A stretch of 64,000 nucleotides of DNA from Salminus brasiliensis. Taxonomy: Eukaryota > Chordata > Actinopteri > Characiformes > Bryconidae. Both the position numbers and the translations under genes were made by a program. Of this stretch, positions 1 to 11,181 are shown piece by piece (the stretch's first letter is position 1; the number at the start of each line of letters is the position of its first letter). A model generated the notes under the pieces. It worked only from the letters and a program-made list of their open reading frames with translations. It did not search any database and was not told the origin of the DNA. The stretch is taken from assembly GCF_030463535.1 (NCBI RefSeq), contig NC_132894.1:17045933-17109932 (forward strand), read 5' to 3'.

Positions 1-779
1 CGAACGCATCCAGCCTCACTCCGGAATTGCTTCGGCTCCGCATCCTTTTCCTCCTCCGATCCACTCATTCGACTGACATTTCTGAGTCGGAAAATCAGCT
101 ACTGTCTTTTCAGGAAAGAGCTTATCAGAGGGTTAAGCCCAACAATTCCTTCTGTGGTCGGCAGGCAAGGGTCTTCGTGACTGCAGCAACGTTGCTGACA
201 GCCCAGACTACAGACCTCCAGCCAGAACCGAGAGAAGGACACGCATGAAATGGTGATGCTGTTGACATATGGGGTCTCAACATCTATGCGAAAACACTAC
301 ACCGCCCTCAATACCTGACTTTACGCAGCTGTTGACACCCTGGGAGGGACACCGGAGCAGACGCGAGCAGCCTTGACAGAGGCTTCACACGAGTAGCTGG
401 ACATAAACAGGCGGAAAAGCAACACGGTAAAAGCCCCTTGTGCCAGGTTCAGAAATCTACTTTTCCTAATCCACACCTCCACTGCCTGCGTTTGATCATA
501 TTCTAGATCGATTTTCTAAATTATTGTGTATTTTTGTCCGCAAATCTGAATAATTTATAGATAATAACTGTGTTGTTTTCAAAATACAAGTCCTCGTAAT
601 TTTTTTCGCTTGTGCGGGAGTTGCAACCGTGCCGTCTCGCCAGCGGTGGCAGTGTTGGTCTTAGCAGGCATTTGGGTTCAGCTGCAGATTTAAGAGAGGA
701 AGAGCGAGAGCGAGAGAGCGCCATTTAGCTGAATGCTCGCTCGCTCGCTAGCTTTTGGTCATTAATATACTTATTAATC
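1..779. other. Upstream flank and presumed ncbp2 promoter/5'UTR
   Basis: No gene is recognised in the first ~700 bases. The open frames here are short and lack splice or family signals. The last ~100 bases before the ncbp2 start are rich in GCGAG and GCTCGCTCGCTAGC-type repeats and probably hold its promoter and leader. No clear TATA box is visible. The start of the window may contain part of a neighbouring gene's leader, but nothing identifies it. Confidence 0.4.
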
Positions 780-2342
780 ATGTCTATTAAACTCAACGCC
801 CTTTTTAGCGACTCGTATATAGATGTAAGTCAATACAGAGACCAGCATTTCAAGGTAAGCGTTTCATTTGACTTCGGGTAGCATGTTAGCTAGCTAGCTA
901 TCTAGCTAGCTTGCTTGGTTGAACGCTAGCGCTAGCTACCTAGCTTTGTAGCTAGCTAGCTATCTACCTAGTGTACTTTCTACACATTGTGGACAGAAAC
1001 TATAGCTAACGTATAACTGATCAAGCAAGTGTTTCATGTGCTAAATAAATGAAGTGCTGTCGACATAGACAGGGGTTTGTAGCACATCACAGTTGTTATC
1101 TGCACGCTTACTCACTTAGCTGGCTAGCTAGCTATTTACATGCTGGCATATTTATATAGCTAGCTAGTGCTTTCAAAGCCCAAGCTTGTGATTACTGAGT
1201 TTGGGATGTCGTCGCCTTCTTTTTCTTCTAGGGTAATCGATATGAGCAAGAGAAGCTGCTGAAACAGAGCAACACGCTTTATGTTGGAAATCTTTCGTTC
1301 TACACGACCGAGGAGCAAGTGTATGAGCTGTTCTCCAAAAGTGGTGATGTGAAAAGAATCGTTATTGGTCTCGACAAGGTGAAGAAGACAGCGTGTGGGT
1401 TTTGTTTCGTGGAGTATCCTTTTGCACAGAATCTATAAAGGTTGAACTGTTACGAATATGCTGAGTTTTAATATGCTATGAGTGCTGTAATGTTTTAAGA
1501 TAAGGTCCTGATCTCAGGCTATTTCATGCTGGAGCTCAGTGCAAATCTGAGAAGAATGGTGGTAGACTTAGATGCCATTTCTGAACAGATGCAGAATCCT
1601 TCAGCATGGTAAATAATGGTATTCATGTTAAATTTTACACCCCATCACCACTGTAAAGAAAACTTAGCAAGTTTACAGTGCACCATTTCAGGTCAGACCT
1701 GTCTTGAATTTTCTTCTACATCTCCAACTTGGGAAGGGCTTCTAAATCAAGTGATGTGTAGAGGCACCGATTACTTTAAAACGTGCAGTGGTTCCCCCAA
1801 GAGCTGGCGTCTACTGAGCCACTGGACATTTGTTTTGCAAAAACATTGTGGCCTCAGACCAATAGTAACACTATTGACTGACTGCATGGCTTTCTGATTC
1901 CTGAGATAGGCTTCATGTTGCTAGTGTATAATCCTTAATTTCACTACAAGGTACTACACTCGAGCAGGCGCTGAGAATGCAATGAGATTTATTAATGGAA
2001 CCAGGCTGGATGATCGGATCATTAGAACAGACTGGGATGCTGGCTTCAAGGAGGGAAGACAGTATGGCCGTGGTAAATCGGGAGGCCAGGTAAGGATATA
2101 CTTTTAAGTTTGGCTTCTTAGAAAACTGACAGTGGCATTAAAGTCATAGCTTTTGTCATTTGAGATTTGGATGTCTGCAGTCTTGCACATCAAGAGATTG
2201 CACAAGTCTTGAACTTGGTCTATGTTTTTTTTTTTTTTTGCAGGTCAGAGATGAATACAGACAAGACTACGATCCCGCACGAGGCGGATATGGGAAATTA
2301 GCTCAGCTACAGAGAACCTCAGAAGGACCTAACAAATTTTAG
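780..2342 (+). CDS. ncbp2: Nuclear cap-binding protein subunit 2 (CBP20)
   Basis: Small subunit of the nuclear cap-binding complex. Known role of the family: binds the m7G cap of RNA polymerase II transcripts through one RRM, together with NCBP1, in splicing, 3' processing and export. Four coding exons: 780-854, 1232-1413, 1951-2089, 2244-2342; phases match and give 164 residues. The start is fixed by the N-terminus [13 protein letters not shown] typical of CBP20. RNP2 (LYVGNL, residues ~40-45) and RNP1 (CGFCFVEY, split by intron 2) are intact. The Arg/Gly-rich tail ([11 protein letters not shown], then RGGYGKL) that closes over the cap is present. The last residues ([10 protein letters not shown]) are less conserved than the core. 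Intron 3 has a long poly-T acceptor. Convergent with senp5. Confidence 0.97.
885..1170. repeat. TAGC tetranucleotide repeats in ncbp2 intron 1
   Basis: Imperfect runs of TAGC/GCTA occur at about 885-972 and 1118-1170 inside intron 1. The unit is self-complementary in register (TAGCTA). A similar tract lies in the senp5 leader region at 7640-7730. Confidence 0.8.
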
Positions 2343-2486
2343 GGGTAGGAGTCAACAAGACATGTCTGGAAATGACTTTTTGATAATGTACATATTGGAT
2401 TAAATTCTTTTGAGCTTGCTCATGTTGGAGACATTAATGCCTAGAAATAGTGTGACGATTCAGATTTTTTTTTTCATTTGTTTTTT

Positions 2487-2492
2487 AATAAA
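2487..2492 (+). terminator. ncbp2: ncbp2 polyadenylation signal AATAAA
   Basis: A canonical AATAAA lies 145 bases after the ncbp2 stop in a T-rich 3'UTR. A second plus-strand AATAAA near 2971 could serve a longer form. Confidence 0.7.
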
Positions 2493-4439
2493 CATTTAAG
2501 GTAAATTCCCTTTTGTGCTCTTGTAAGAGTCTTGCTGATTATAAATGTATTCATGGAAAGCCCTAAACAGTGGTCAGTGGTGTGTTAATGGCTTGCCAAG
2601 CAACTGGACAAAGGCTTTGTATAAAAGGGTTGTGCCCTACAATCCCTTAAATTACTGTTTTGGGGTGTTCAACTCGCCCACCAATGCTTAACTGGGTCAG
2701 CTGTTCCATTTTCCTATCAATGGTTTAGCTTTATCTAACAGGTTTTGTTAGCTAATTAAAGTTTGTCTAAAAAGTGGCAGTTAGTAGAGCCTGTAGAGCA
2801 CACTGGTTGCTGGATACAGGTCATCTGTGGTTTCTATCATACCAGCAAAAACACTGCAGCTGTCAACAATTCAACATTTTTGTTCAGGGCATTGTTGGGA
2901 TTAAATTCCAATTTTCTGACAAGGTAATGCCTTCCACCTGTATCGCAGCAAACAGGTGAAATTTGTGAATGAACACAAAATAAATATGTTTAGGGGGAAA
3001 TAAACTAAAATCAAGATTTGTATCTACACTATTTATACTATTAAGACCTGATTTCTGCTGTTTGAGTAAGAAATTTGAACACCTAATAACTTATTTGCCA
3101 CTTACACACTTTAAAAAAAAATACTTAAACAAAGGTAATAAGCTGATCATCTTGGGCACTTTAATCAGCTACAAAAGGTTTTACCAGCTGTGCTCAGTCT
3201 ATTTGAAATGAAAGCTAAGAACATAACAGGTTATCAATAATGGTTTTATATGGATGTTTAAATATGACAAATAGTAGTCAAACAAGGAAATCCAAGCATC
3301 TCACTGAGGTCATACTTGTTACACTTCAAGTAACTAGAAATACAGTATCCCACATACCTCATCACTATACTTACTTGTAGCTGTTGGTCTGTCAGCTGGT
3401 GTTATAAACGGACACAAAATGAGCTGGCAAAACATCAGTACCACGCTGACCCAGCTCAAATCATAAGGCTATAATGGCCGATGCAGTCACAACTCTTAGG
3501 AAGATGGTATGCACCCACTTTGACAAACACAAGCTGTTTTGTCTTACCAATTTACGGATGCATGGTTTACCACTCATTTAACCTACTTATCTGCTCACTT
3601 GAAAAACAGGTTTTAGCCATTCGGATTGGCTGCTTAAAAAAAAATGAAATGACAGTTGAAATGTCTTATGCAATTTAGAAGGGAACAAAAAAAAAGCTAC
3701 ATGCTACAGGAACTGTCAAATGTCATTGCGTTTGGAAAGCAAAAAGTGTCTAGTGTGCTTCTAAAAAACAAAACAAAAAAAACAAACATTAAAAACTATA
3801 TGGCTTGAACAGTTCCAATAATAGGGAATACGAGTCTGTATTTTCGGGACAGGCTGCTTAAACAAATATGTACAGATACCTGTTTTTTGAGTTCTGTTCA
3901 AAAAGAAAAATCTTCATTAACAGTACATTCAAAGCTGGTCTTTGTTAAATGCTGCTTGCACCACTTCCAGAATGCAGTTAAAAGTATACAAAGTCCTTGT
4001 ACAAATCCTGCAAGTTTCATGCTGTGTTGCACTCACTGCATACTTGCTGAAAAGGAACCTGATTGAACCACATAGTTTGCGATATGGCTAAAACCATTTA
4101 ACAAGCTACAGAGGCTTGAGACGCACAAATGAACAAAACAAAGACAAGTAACTTGATGTTTGTTTTCAGGGTTGCCATTAAGTTAATCCTAAAATAAGCC
4201 TTTTTAGCCAGTACTTGACAAACTGTGTAATAACAGATCTTTTCAGATGCTGAATTGCCGATTTAAAGAATGGGAATGGTCAGAAAGACTGATGTTTTGG
4301 CATCTCTAATCAGTTTCCCATCCAAAACACTGAACTACAGGTTATTTCCAGGCATGTGACCTTGAGGTGTGTAGGTCCTCTCCCAACAGTTCCCACCAAA
4401 ATCGAGAAGTCTGTTTACCAGCAAAGAACATCTTTAAGC
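2493..4439. other. Convergent ncbp2/senp5 3' flanks
   Basis: This interval separates the tail-to-tail genes. It should contain the senp5 3'UTR (minus strand, downstream of 4440). No coding signal or canonical minus-strand AATAAA stands out; a variant ATTAAA (minus strand) occurs near 3160. A short plus-strand frame at 3481-3678 has no family features. Confidence 0.4.
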
Positions 4440-6900
4440 TCAGACTTGCTTTTTTAGGTCAGTGAGCTTGCAGTCACAGAGCTCTTTGTATATCCGTTTG
4501 CGGACTTTAGGCATGTCCTCTTGTGTGAACAGCAATGGTTCTTTGAACGCCAGGCACTTGCAGTACTGAGGGGGAAAAAAAACAATAAGCTGATGTTCTT
4601 ACAGTGACATTCAATTCAGTTTGATTTATGGAGGGTTTTTTTTTTTTACTATTTATTTGACCAGTTAGAAATGACCACATAAACAATGCATTTGAAAACC
4701 ATATATGCAGATAGCACAAATGTATCTCTTACCTCCAAGACAAAAACTCCACAATCATTATCGTTCTTCTGTTGCGGAATAGGCTAGGAAAAAAGACGAT
4801 AAATTGGTAAATCCTAGACTGTCAAACTGACAACCTTAAATGAATGGGGAGAAGATGATACACAATCAGAGACTCAACCAAAAATGGATAGAAAACAAAC
4901 CTTGTTGACCGTCATCTTCCAGCCTTTTTGGAAATTGGCATGCTTCTTTTCCCTCGCCTCTGCTAACATGTATTTCTCAATGTTCTGTTGAAGTATAGCG
5001 TTAAAATCAATCATAAAAGGGAGCCAAAACAAATGCCATGTTTTATGTCTTAACATCCAACTTACGTCAACTGCAAACTTGAACAATATTCCTTGGGAGT
5101 CGTAGAAGTTTATGTTTTGCTTGGAGATGTCCACAGTAATCAAAGACCAATGGATCTCTAAGTGGAGGGGGATCAGCAGCAATCTCTTAGAGAACAAGTC
5201 CACCTGTACGCCGTCAGAAAAAGACAAAAATCAAAAAGGAGAGGCCATGTGTTTTCATATGCCTGATTTCCAATTCCAATAAACACAATGCACTTGTGTT
5301 ATTCTCCCATGAAATACTGTATACTACTGATTTACCTTCTTGGTCCACCTCTTTACTCCTTCATATCCTTTTGCTACAAGCTGTCTGTAAAAAAAACTGT
5401 TGAAGAAATGGACCTGAAAACAAAAAAGTAAATAAATGAAAAAATGTGTCCAAATGAAATTCAGAATACAAAAGCCACCACAGACATTAATTTATTGTAC
5501 CTTGTGGTTTGTAGCTTCCATAATTAATTCACCATACATGTTTATGACCTGTAAAAATTCCACATAACAGACACATGTATTAGTGAAATCTTAATCTTAC
5601 GCAATAAGATTTGAATGCATGCTTGTGTGTTTTATGACACACCTGGTCATTGACCCAGTTTTGGTCATCGAGTGTTGAAAGGTCGTCAAGTGCCAGAGTG
5701 TGCTTGTTATAGGTCACTTTGAAATAATGCATTGGAGCACAAGCCAAGCCAGCCTTGTACTTCATCACTTCTGCATGTATCGTTTTTTTTCTGCACAAAG
5801 AATAATAAGGCATAAGCTGCTGGATAGCAAAACTTGATAAATGGGCAGCTTTGCTTTGCATAAAGGGAAAATGAACCTGCCTGTCATTTAAGTCAGCATT
5901 CAAGTTTTTGTTCAGGTACTCAAGAATATCTTCCTCGCTCAGTGGAATGAAGCTCCCATATTTCCCATAGAATTGCTCAAGGAAATCTGGAAAAAAAAAG
6001 CAAGACAAAAAAAAGCTCATTCAGAAAACAGGAGTCCATATGTTTATGTAGTGTAGAGATCAACCAGGCCATACCATGAATAAGTTCTACGATTCTTTCG
6101 CTATGGATTTCCATTGACGGTGGCTGAGAAACATCAGGTGGTTCTTCTTCTGCAGACTCCGCAGGACGTTTACAGTAACGGTGGTCCCTTAAAGCCTTGA
6201 CGTTTAGATACACAGCAGACACAGGATGCTCAACTTCCATGGCATCAGTGTCTGCAGTCTGATCTGACTCCATGCTGTGGCTCTGTACTGCAGGATCTGC
6301 AGACTTCCCTGTGCAGTCATTGTGTGCTGTAGGACTGGCGTTTGTGCAGTCACGGGGTGATGGAGGGCTGGCCTCTAGAGGATCCCTGTGTGCGTCCAAA
6401 CGGACTTGTATTGTACTAGCGTGTGCAAGAGAACTGCAGTACTCCTTGCAGTCAGTGTGTGAAGTGGAATCAGTATCATTGTCTCTACTGCTTGTTTTTG
6501 GTCTGTCCTCGAGACTAAGTACAATGCCATTGTGCAGAACAGCTGAAGATCTGACTTGAGGCATAATCTGATCTCCACTCAGTGTTGTGGTTGGGTCACA
6601 ACATGTTCCTGGTTGCATTTCAGACACGGTCATCGTGTCTGCGTCTGATGCAGAGACTAAGTCCACTACTGCAGAAATGATCTGTTTTTCGGTTGCCACT
6701 TCCACTTCACTCGCAACTTCTTTCTTCCTCCGACCTCTTTTCTTAGTGACCTGGTCATGGCCCACTGTGTGGGGTTTGCTGTTTGGCCCACAGCAGTCAC
6801 ACAACTTGGGTACACGTTTCCTCCGTGAGCGGCCATTCTCTGACATCTCAGCTGGAGCCGACTTTGCCTGGTCGGAGCCGTTATGAACTTGGACCCTCAT
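4440..6900 (-). CDS. senp5: Sentrin/SUMO-specific protease 5
   Basis: C48-family cysteine protease; known role: nucleolar processing and removal of SUMO2/3. Coding exons (minus): 6075-6900, 5881-5986, 5643-5790, 5501-5548, 5336-5413, 5066-5203, 4901-4984, 4733-4783, 4440-4565, giving 534 residues. The C-terminal catalytic domain keeps the triad: His420 in HWSL, Asp437 in FYDSQG, Cys487 in NDNDCGVFV, with Gln481 for the oxyanion hole. FYDSQG and the VDLF segment fit SENP5 better than SENP3, as does the ncbp2 neighbour. The N-terminal ~275 residues are poorly conserved, with a basic [12 protein letters not shown] stretch suited to nucleolar targeting and a CDCCG motif; shorter than the mammalian protein. 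The start at 6900 is the first in-frame ATG after an in-frame stop. The junction between exons 2 and 3 needs a GC donor (see findings). Confidence 0.93.
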
Positions 6901-7037
6901 ATCCAGCCTTACCCATTCCTCCTTGGGCCAAATTCGCCCTTGCCTGTGTGTTTTAGCAGGTCTGCACCATCGAGTGTCGCTCAAGCTGGAACTAGACAGG
7001 TAGGGTGAAACTTCAGGGACTTGGGTTGGCTTGGTCT

Positions 7038-7071
7038 TCAGCTTCTGTCAGGCTGACCGGTTGTCATACAT
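7038..7071 (-). promoter_or_regulatory. senp5: Overlapping upstream ORFs in the senp5 leader
   Basis: Two overlapping upstream ORFs start at 7071 (7 codons, stop at 7048) and 7067 (9 codons, stop at 7038). A third starts at 6970 (5 codons). A two-codon ATG-TTT-stop lies in the first exon at 7644. All end before the main ATG at 6900. Known effect of such uORFs is to lower or condition main-frame translation; here this is inference. Confidence 0.5.
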
Positions 7072-7625
7072 TCGACTCGTAAAGGGACCTGGAAAAGGAG
7101 TACAGAGCAGTAATGTGAATGATGCAGGTTCCAACCATGTTCACCAGCCTATTGCACACTCCCAACTTTTCATTCTACTGCATGTTTCCGTCAGATGAAT
7201 CTCACACAGATAGGATTTACAATGGAAGCTGCATGCTGTAAGCAGGCCTAGGACCATTCAAACTCAGGGAGGAAATCTGCTACCACTTCGACACTAAAGA
7301 CAACACTGAACACTTGGACTAGGTATTAAAGTTAATGACGGGACAGCTAGCTAGCTTAAGGAGCCACGCATTTGGCCACACTATCTGCAGCAAAGCGAAT
7401 ACCACTTCAAGTTGATCTGGCTTTTACAACTTCCTCTCAAAGCTGAATGGTGTCTCCCACCAATGTTTACAACTGGGCGAGCTACTAAACCAGCTAGCGA
7501 CCTATGGTGAATTAAAAGCTCAGCGTCCACAAGACTGAGCTAGCCAGCTAACGACGTCGGGGGGGGTGAAGTCGACTGGCTAACCACACGCATGCAAGTG
7601 TAAACAAAGAAACTGCATTACTTAC

Positions 7626-7800
7626 TGCAAGAAGTTCAAAACATAGCTACCTTGCTAGTGCTAGCTTGTTAGCTAGCTAGCTAGCTTACTGGCCAAACTG
7701 AAGGGATGCAGGCAGGCAGCTAGCTAACGCTACCGAGTTTTCAAGTAGATCTGCAAAAGTAGGATCTATATCCAGTAACGTAAACGGTGCAATTATGGGC
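7626..7800 (-). promoter_or_regulatory. senp5: Probable senp5 non-coding first exon and promoter region
   Basis: On the minus strand a strong donor (GCA|GTAAGT) ends an exon at 7626, and a strong acceptor (CTTTTCCAG) begins the next at 7088, which runs into the coding exon. The upstream boundary of exon 1 is a guess. The joined leader contains several short upstream ATG frames. TAGC repeats lie at 7640-7730. Confidence 0.5.
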
Positions 7801-7977
7801 GTACATGATAGCAAAACGTGCACACAAAAGACTCGAAAAGCATTTGAAGCACATCGGAATTAAAGTCGTCGAACATTTTCTTTATGTTTATAACTCGGTA
7901 TTTCAGCGTTGCGGTTGCAAACAATCGGTCGCTTAATATTTGCGTCATTTGAACTGTCCAGCTGTTCAAACCGCCCC

Positions 7978-8484
7978 CTAGTGGTCAGGGGAGGTTAGCT
8001 ACAGCTTTCTTGTCTGATCAGAGTCCTGATGGGAATTCCGAGCCGGTTCTTTTGTCTCGGCTCACTAAAAAGAGTCGGCTCCTTGGATTTTTTTTTTGGT
8101 TTTGTTGCTTAATTAAATTTATTATCGAATAATGTGCCAAATGAATTACTTATCTACGTAAAACATACATTATATCACATTATATATATATATAAAATAT
8201 TATTAATATGTTTTTTTATATATAGCTACTCAGTTCGCATATGCCTGTGCTGGTTGTTTGTGGAGCCTTTTGAATTTTTGAATCGCATTAATTAAAATGT
8301 GTCCAGACTTTACTACGTTTCCTGTTCCTCATTTTCTTCACCTTTCCAGTGTGTAATCTGCCTAGTCAGTAACTGACCAAGCGCACAGACCTCTCGCTCT
8401 CTCTTGTCTCCCAAAGGAACGGGTTTGCGGGTTAGAGTCGTTCACTTCAAAGAGCCGGATCTTTGGCGACTGACCCACCACTAG
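7978..8484. mobile_element. Non-autonomous hAT-like element
   Basis: About 507 bases bounded by the inverted 8-mers CTAGTGGT (7978-7985) and ACCACTAG (8477-8484). Inner terminal sequences carry the GAGCCGG.TCTTT type motifs seen in fish hAT-like elements. AT-rich centre, no coding capacity. It lies just upstream of the senp5 leader. Family assignment is from memory of motif type. Confidence 0.5.
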
Positions 8485-9480
8485 TTCAGAGTTCATTTCC
8501 CAGGCTATAACTGAGACATTTCCTGGTTGAGTAAATACTAAAAATAAATATTTGGTATTTTTTTTAAAGAGAATGTTTCTCAGAAAGACTTAACACTATG
8601 GACTTTATTAAATATATATAAAAAAAAAACTTGGCCTTCCCTCTGTGGAATGAAGCTAAGATGACTCCCCTGTGATGATTGTCCCCTCCTGTTTTTTTTT
8701 TTTTTTTTTTTTTTTATTGATTTTAATAATTCAATAAGGATAAAAAAAAAACTATAATGGATTTACAACTAACAGACAAATAGATAATCTAGGTACAGAG
8801 ACACTGGTCGAACTAGAAGATTTTTCTATTATGTTGTTGTCTGCATAAAGCACATTATTTTGTTCTTTTCAGTGGAATTGGGGATTAAAATAAGTGAAAA
8901 CAATAGAGATGGAATCATCAGAATAAGAGAACGACAATTAGTCAAGTGTTTTAGTTTAACTTTCTTTTTGAAAGGTTGTTGTTTTGCATATGATGGCCCT
9001 ATTAATACTGGCCCTGGAGTATCTCTGCACTATGCATTTAAATGTATGCCCTGCTCTCTACACCTGCCTGGACAGGAAGGGGTTGTTCACTAGTTGATTA
9101 ATTCAATCTGCTGTGTGTAAAGCAGAGAGAAATACAACACACGTAGGATGAGCGTACCAGGGTTAGGAACCAGTGGCCTATAGATGTTGGTTAGTGGCTT
9201 TGCTCTTTATGTCCCGTGGAGATGATCATAATGCTTTCATTAATACACGTAGATGGCCTCCAAGCCTTTTTATACAAGTATGAAGGCTTTCTACTTGGGC
9301 CTGTGCAGTCACATTCTCCCAGTATATCTAGAATACTAGCCACTGCTTGTTCTTGGCTAGCCATGAACCGAAGACAAACAGTACAAAGTGCTTCTTACAA
9401 AAATGAACACAGAAGTTTTAAATGTACTGTGATCATCTGCTGTGTAATCAGATCAATATCACCAGTCAGACAATAAATGT
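8485..9480. other. Gap between senp5 and anos1, no gene seen
   Basis: AT-rich DNA with a T-tract at 8694-8715. A 77-codon plus-strand frame at 8860-9093 shows no motif, signal peptide or splice context and is treated as chance. Confidence 0.5.
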
Positions 9481-9489
9481 ACTTTAAAA

Positions 9490-10402
9490 TTTATTTGGAA
9501 CATTATGGCCTTCAGTAACAACATCAAATGCAATATTTACAGAAAGTGTAACATTTTGTACAATGTAAAACAACCACAGTATAATAAGACGTGTTTATAG
9601 AATTGAGTTGAGATGTGTTTATTTAAGTGGCACTTGCAACATTTATAAATCATGCTTTATTAACATGTTTTAAACACTGTTTCAAATGCTGCACGACACT
9701 GCTTTCAATGGTCTATACAGGTGATTATATCATTAGTCACAAATGCTTTGTGAATGTATACATTTTAAACCGGATATGGATGTATTTTGATGGAGAAAAG
9801 TCTCAAACATGCAGTCTTGGCATTATGTTGTTTGCTTAATTGCAACAATATAGTACTTTTTCTACAACAACGTGGGCATAGGACAGAATGTAGTAGATCT
9901 TTAGTTAACTATGCCCCAAATGTCAACAGTGAAACTGGAATCATGAATATGTTACACTTTGTTTAACATTAAAATAAATATGTCATGATAAAATAGATTG
10001 AACGTTGGCTTTAAAATGTGAAGCTGAAAAAATAATTTATAATAATATCCGCACAGCTCAGAAAAGTTTGGAAATCAGAGACAAGGACAAGCATTCATAT
10101 TAAATATTATATAAAAGCAATACATGTACTAACAGGATAACACAAATAAACAGCACAAGGCTATCACTACATACTACACACATCAGTGCTACACATTTTT
10201 ACATGTTGAAGGGTTCAATTATACATTTTAAACTTCTCTAAACATTTTTTTCACAATGTTGTTGGTTCACAAGGTTTTTAAAAACTTTGATGTCATCATG
10301 CCACTACAGGACGAGCACAGGAAATGCATGTATCGGAGTGGACTGGAGTGATATCACAACAGAGAGTAGCCTTACGATGGTACTTCAAAACTGTACAGGA
10401 GT
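9490..10402 (-). other. anos1: Probable anos1 3'UTR exon
   Basis: On the minus strand a very strong acceptor (TTATTTTCTTTCAG) ends at 10403. A donor GAG|GTACAG lies one base after the anos1 stop codon, at 11181. Splicing the two would make a 3'UTR exon beginning at 10402. Minus-strand AATAAA signals occur at 9657-9662, 9618-9623 and 9490-9495. No reading frame continues anosmin here, because the stop precedes the junction. Confidence is limited without transcripts. Confidence 0.45.
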
Positions 10403-11181
10403 CTGAAAGAAAATAAAAATAAATCAATATTAGCAAAAAAAAAAAAAAAAACACTACATAACATTCTGACTAAACACTGAAAGCAAATGATATATGACAA
10501 CTAAACATCAGCAGCGACCAATAGAACAATGTATAAAAATATAAAAAATATAGATAGAAAGTGCACAGTATATATTCCATATGCTATTACGCATCAAAAA
10601 ATAGATCAACAGCTTAATATCTTCAGATCAGATCTAAATATCGTTAGACCTGCCCATTTTAAGACTGAATGGCAATGCTACACAGTTTGGACAGTGTGAA
10701 TTTTGCAAGAATAGATTCGGTGCAGATCAAAGTGTCATTATTTGCCAATGTAAAGAACTGTAATGGAACTTTGATGCCATCTGGATATGACCTTGGTGGC
10801 ATAACCCATAAATTGTGCTTAGGGATTATCATATGGTTTTGGTATTTGCTAGGCTTGGTGTATGGATGGTTGTATGAACTGAGTGAGGCCTTAGTTTTAA
10901 TGGATGACAAATAGTGAGTAGTGAAATGAGGTGCTCTTTTCTACCAATCAAAACATTTACCATTAGAAAAATATCATTTGCACACTTAATTTGACACTTT
11001 TTTTTTGCTGCTCAGTTTCACTGAGAAACGCCTTGTTTTATACATTCAATTTCTCAGTAAACCATTCCTTTAAATATTAAATATCAATATTAATAAGGCA
11101 TCCGAGTCTAAAGGTCAGCTTACTTGCTGTGTTACCCATAAATGCTTACAATACAAGTACAAACAAGCAACTTGCTGTACC

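Noticed and set aside
5580-6020. Single 146-codon senp5 exon without an intron
   Set aside because: The middle 90 bases have splice-like ends and no counterpart in the mammalian protein as I recall it, and removing them restores a smooth match. Retention is kept open as a finding.
8860-9093. 77-codon plus-strand frame between senp5 and anos1
   Set aside because: AT-rich, no family features, no supporting context.
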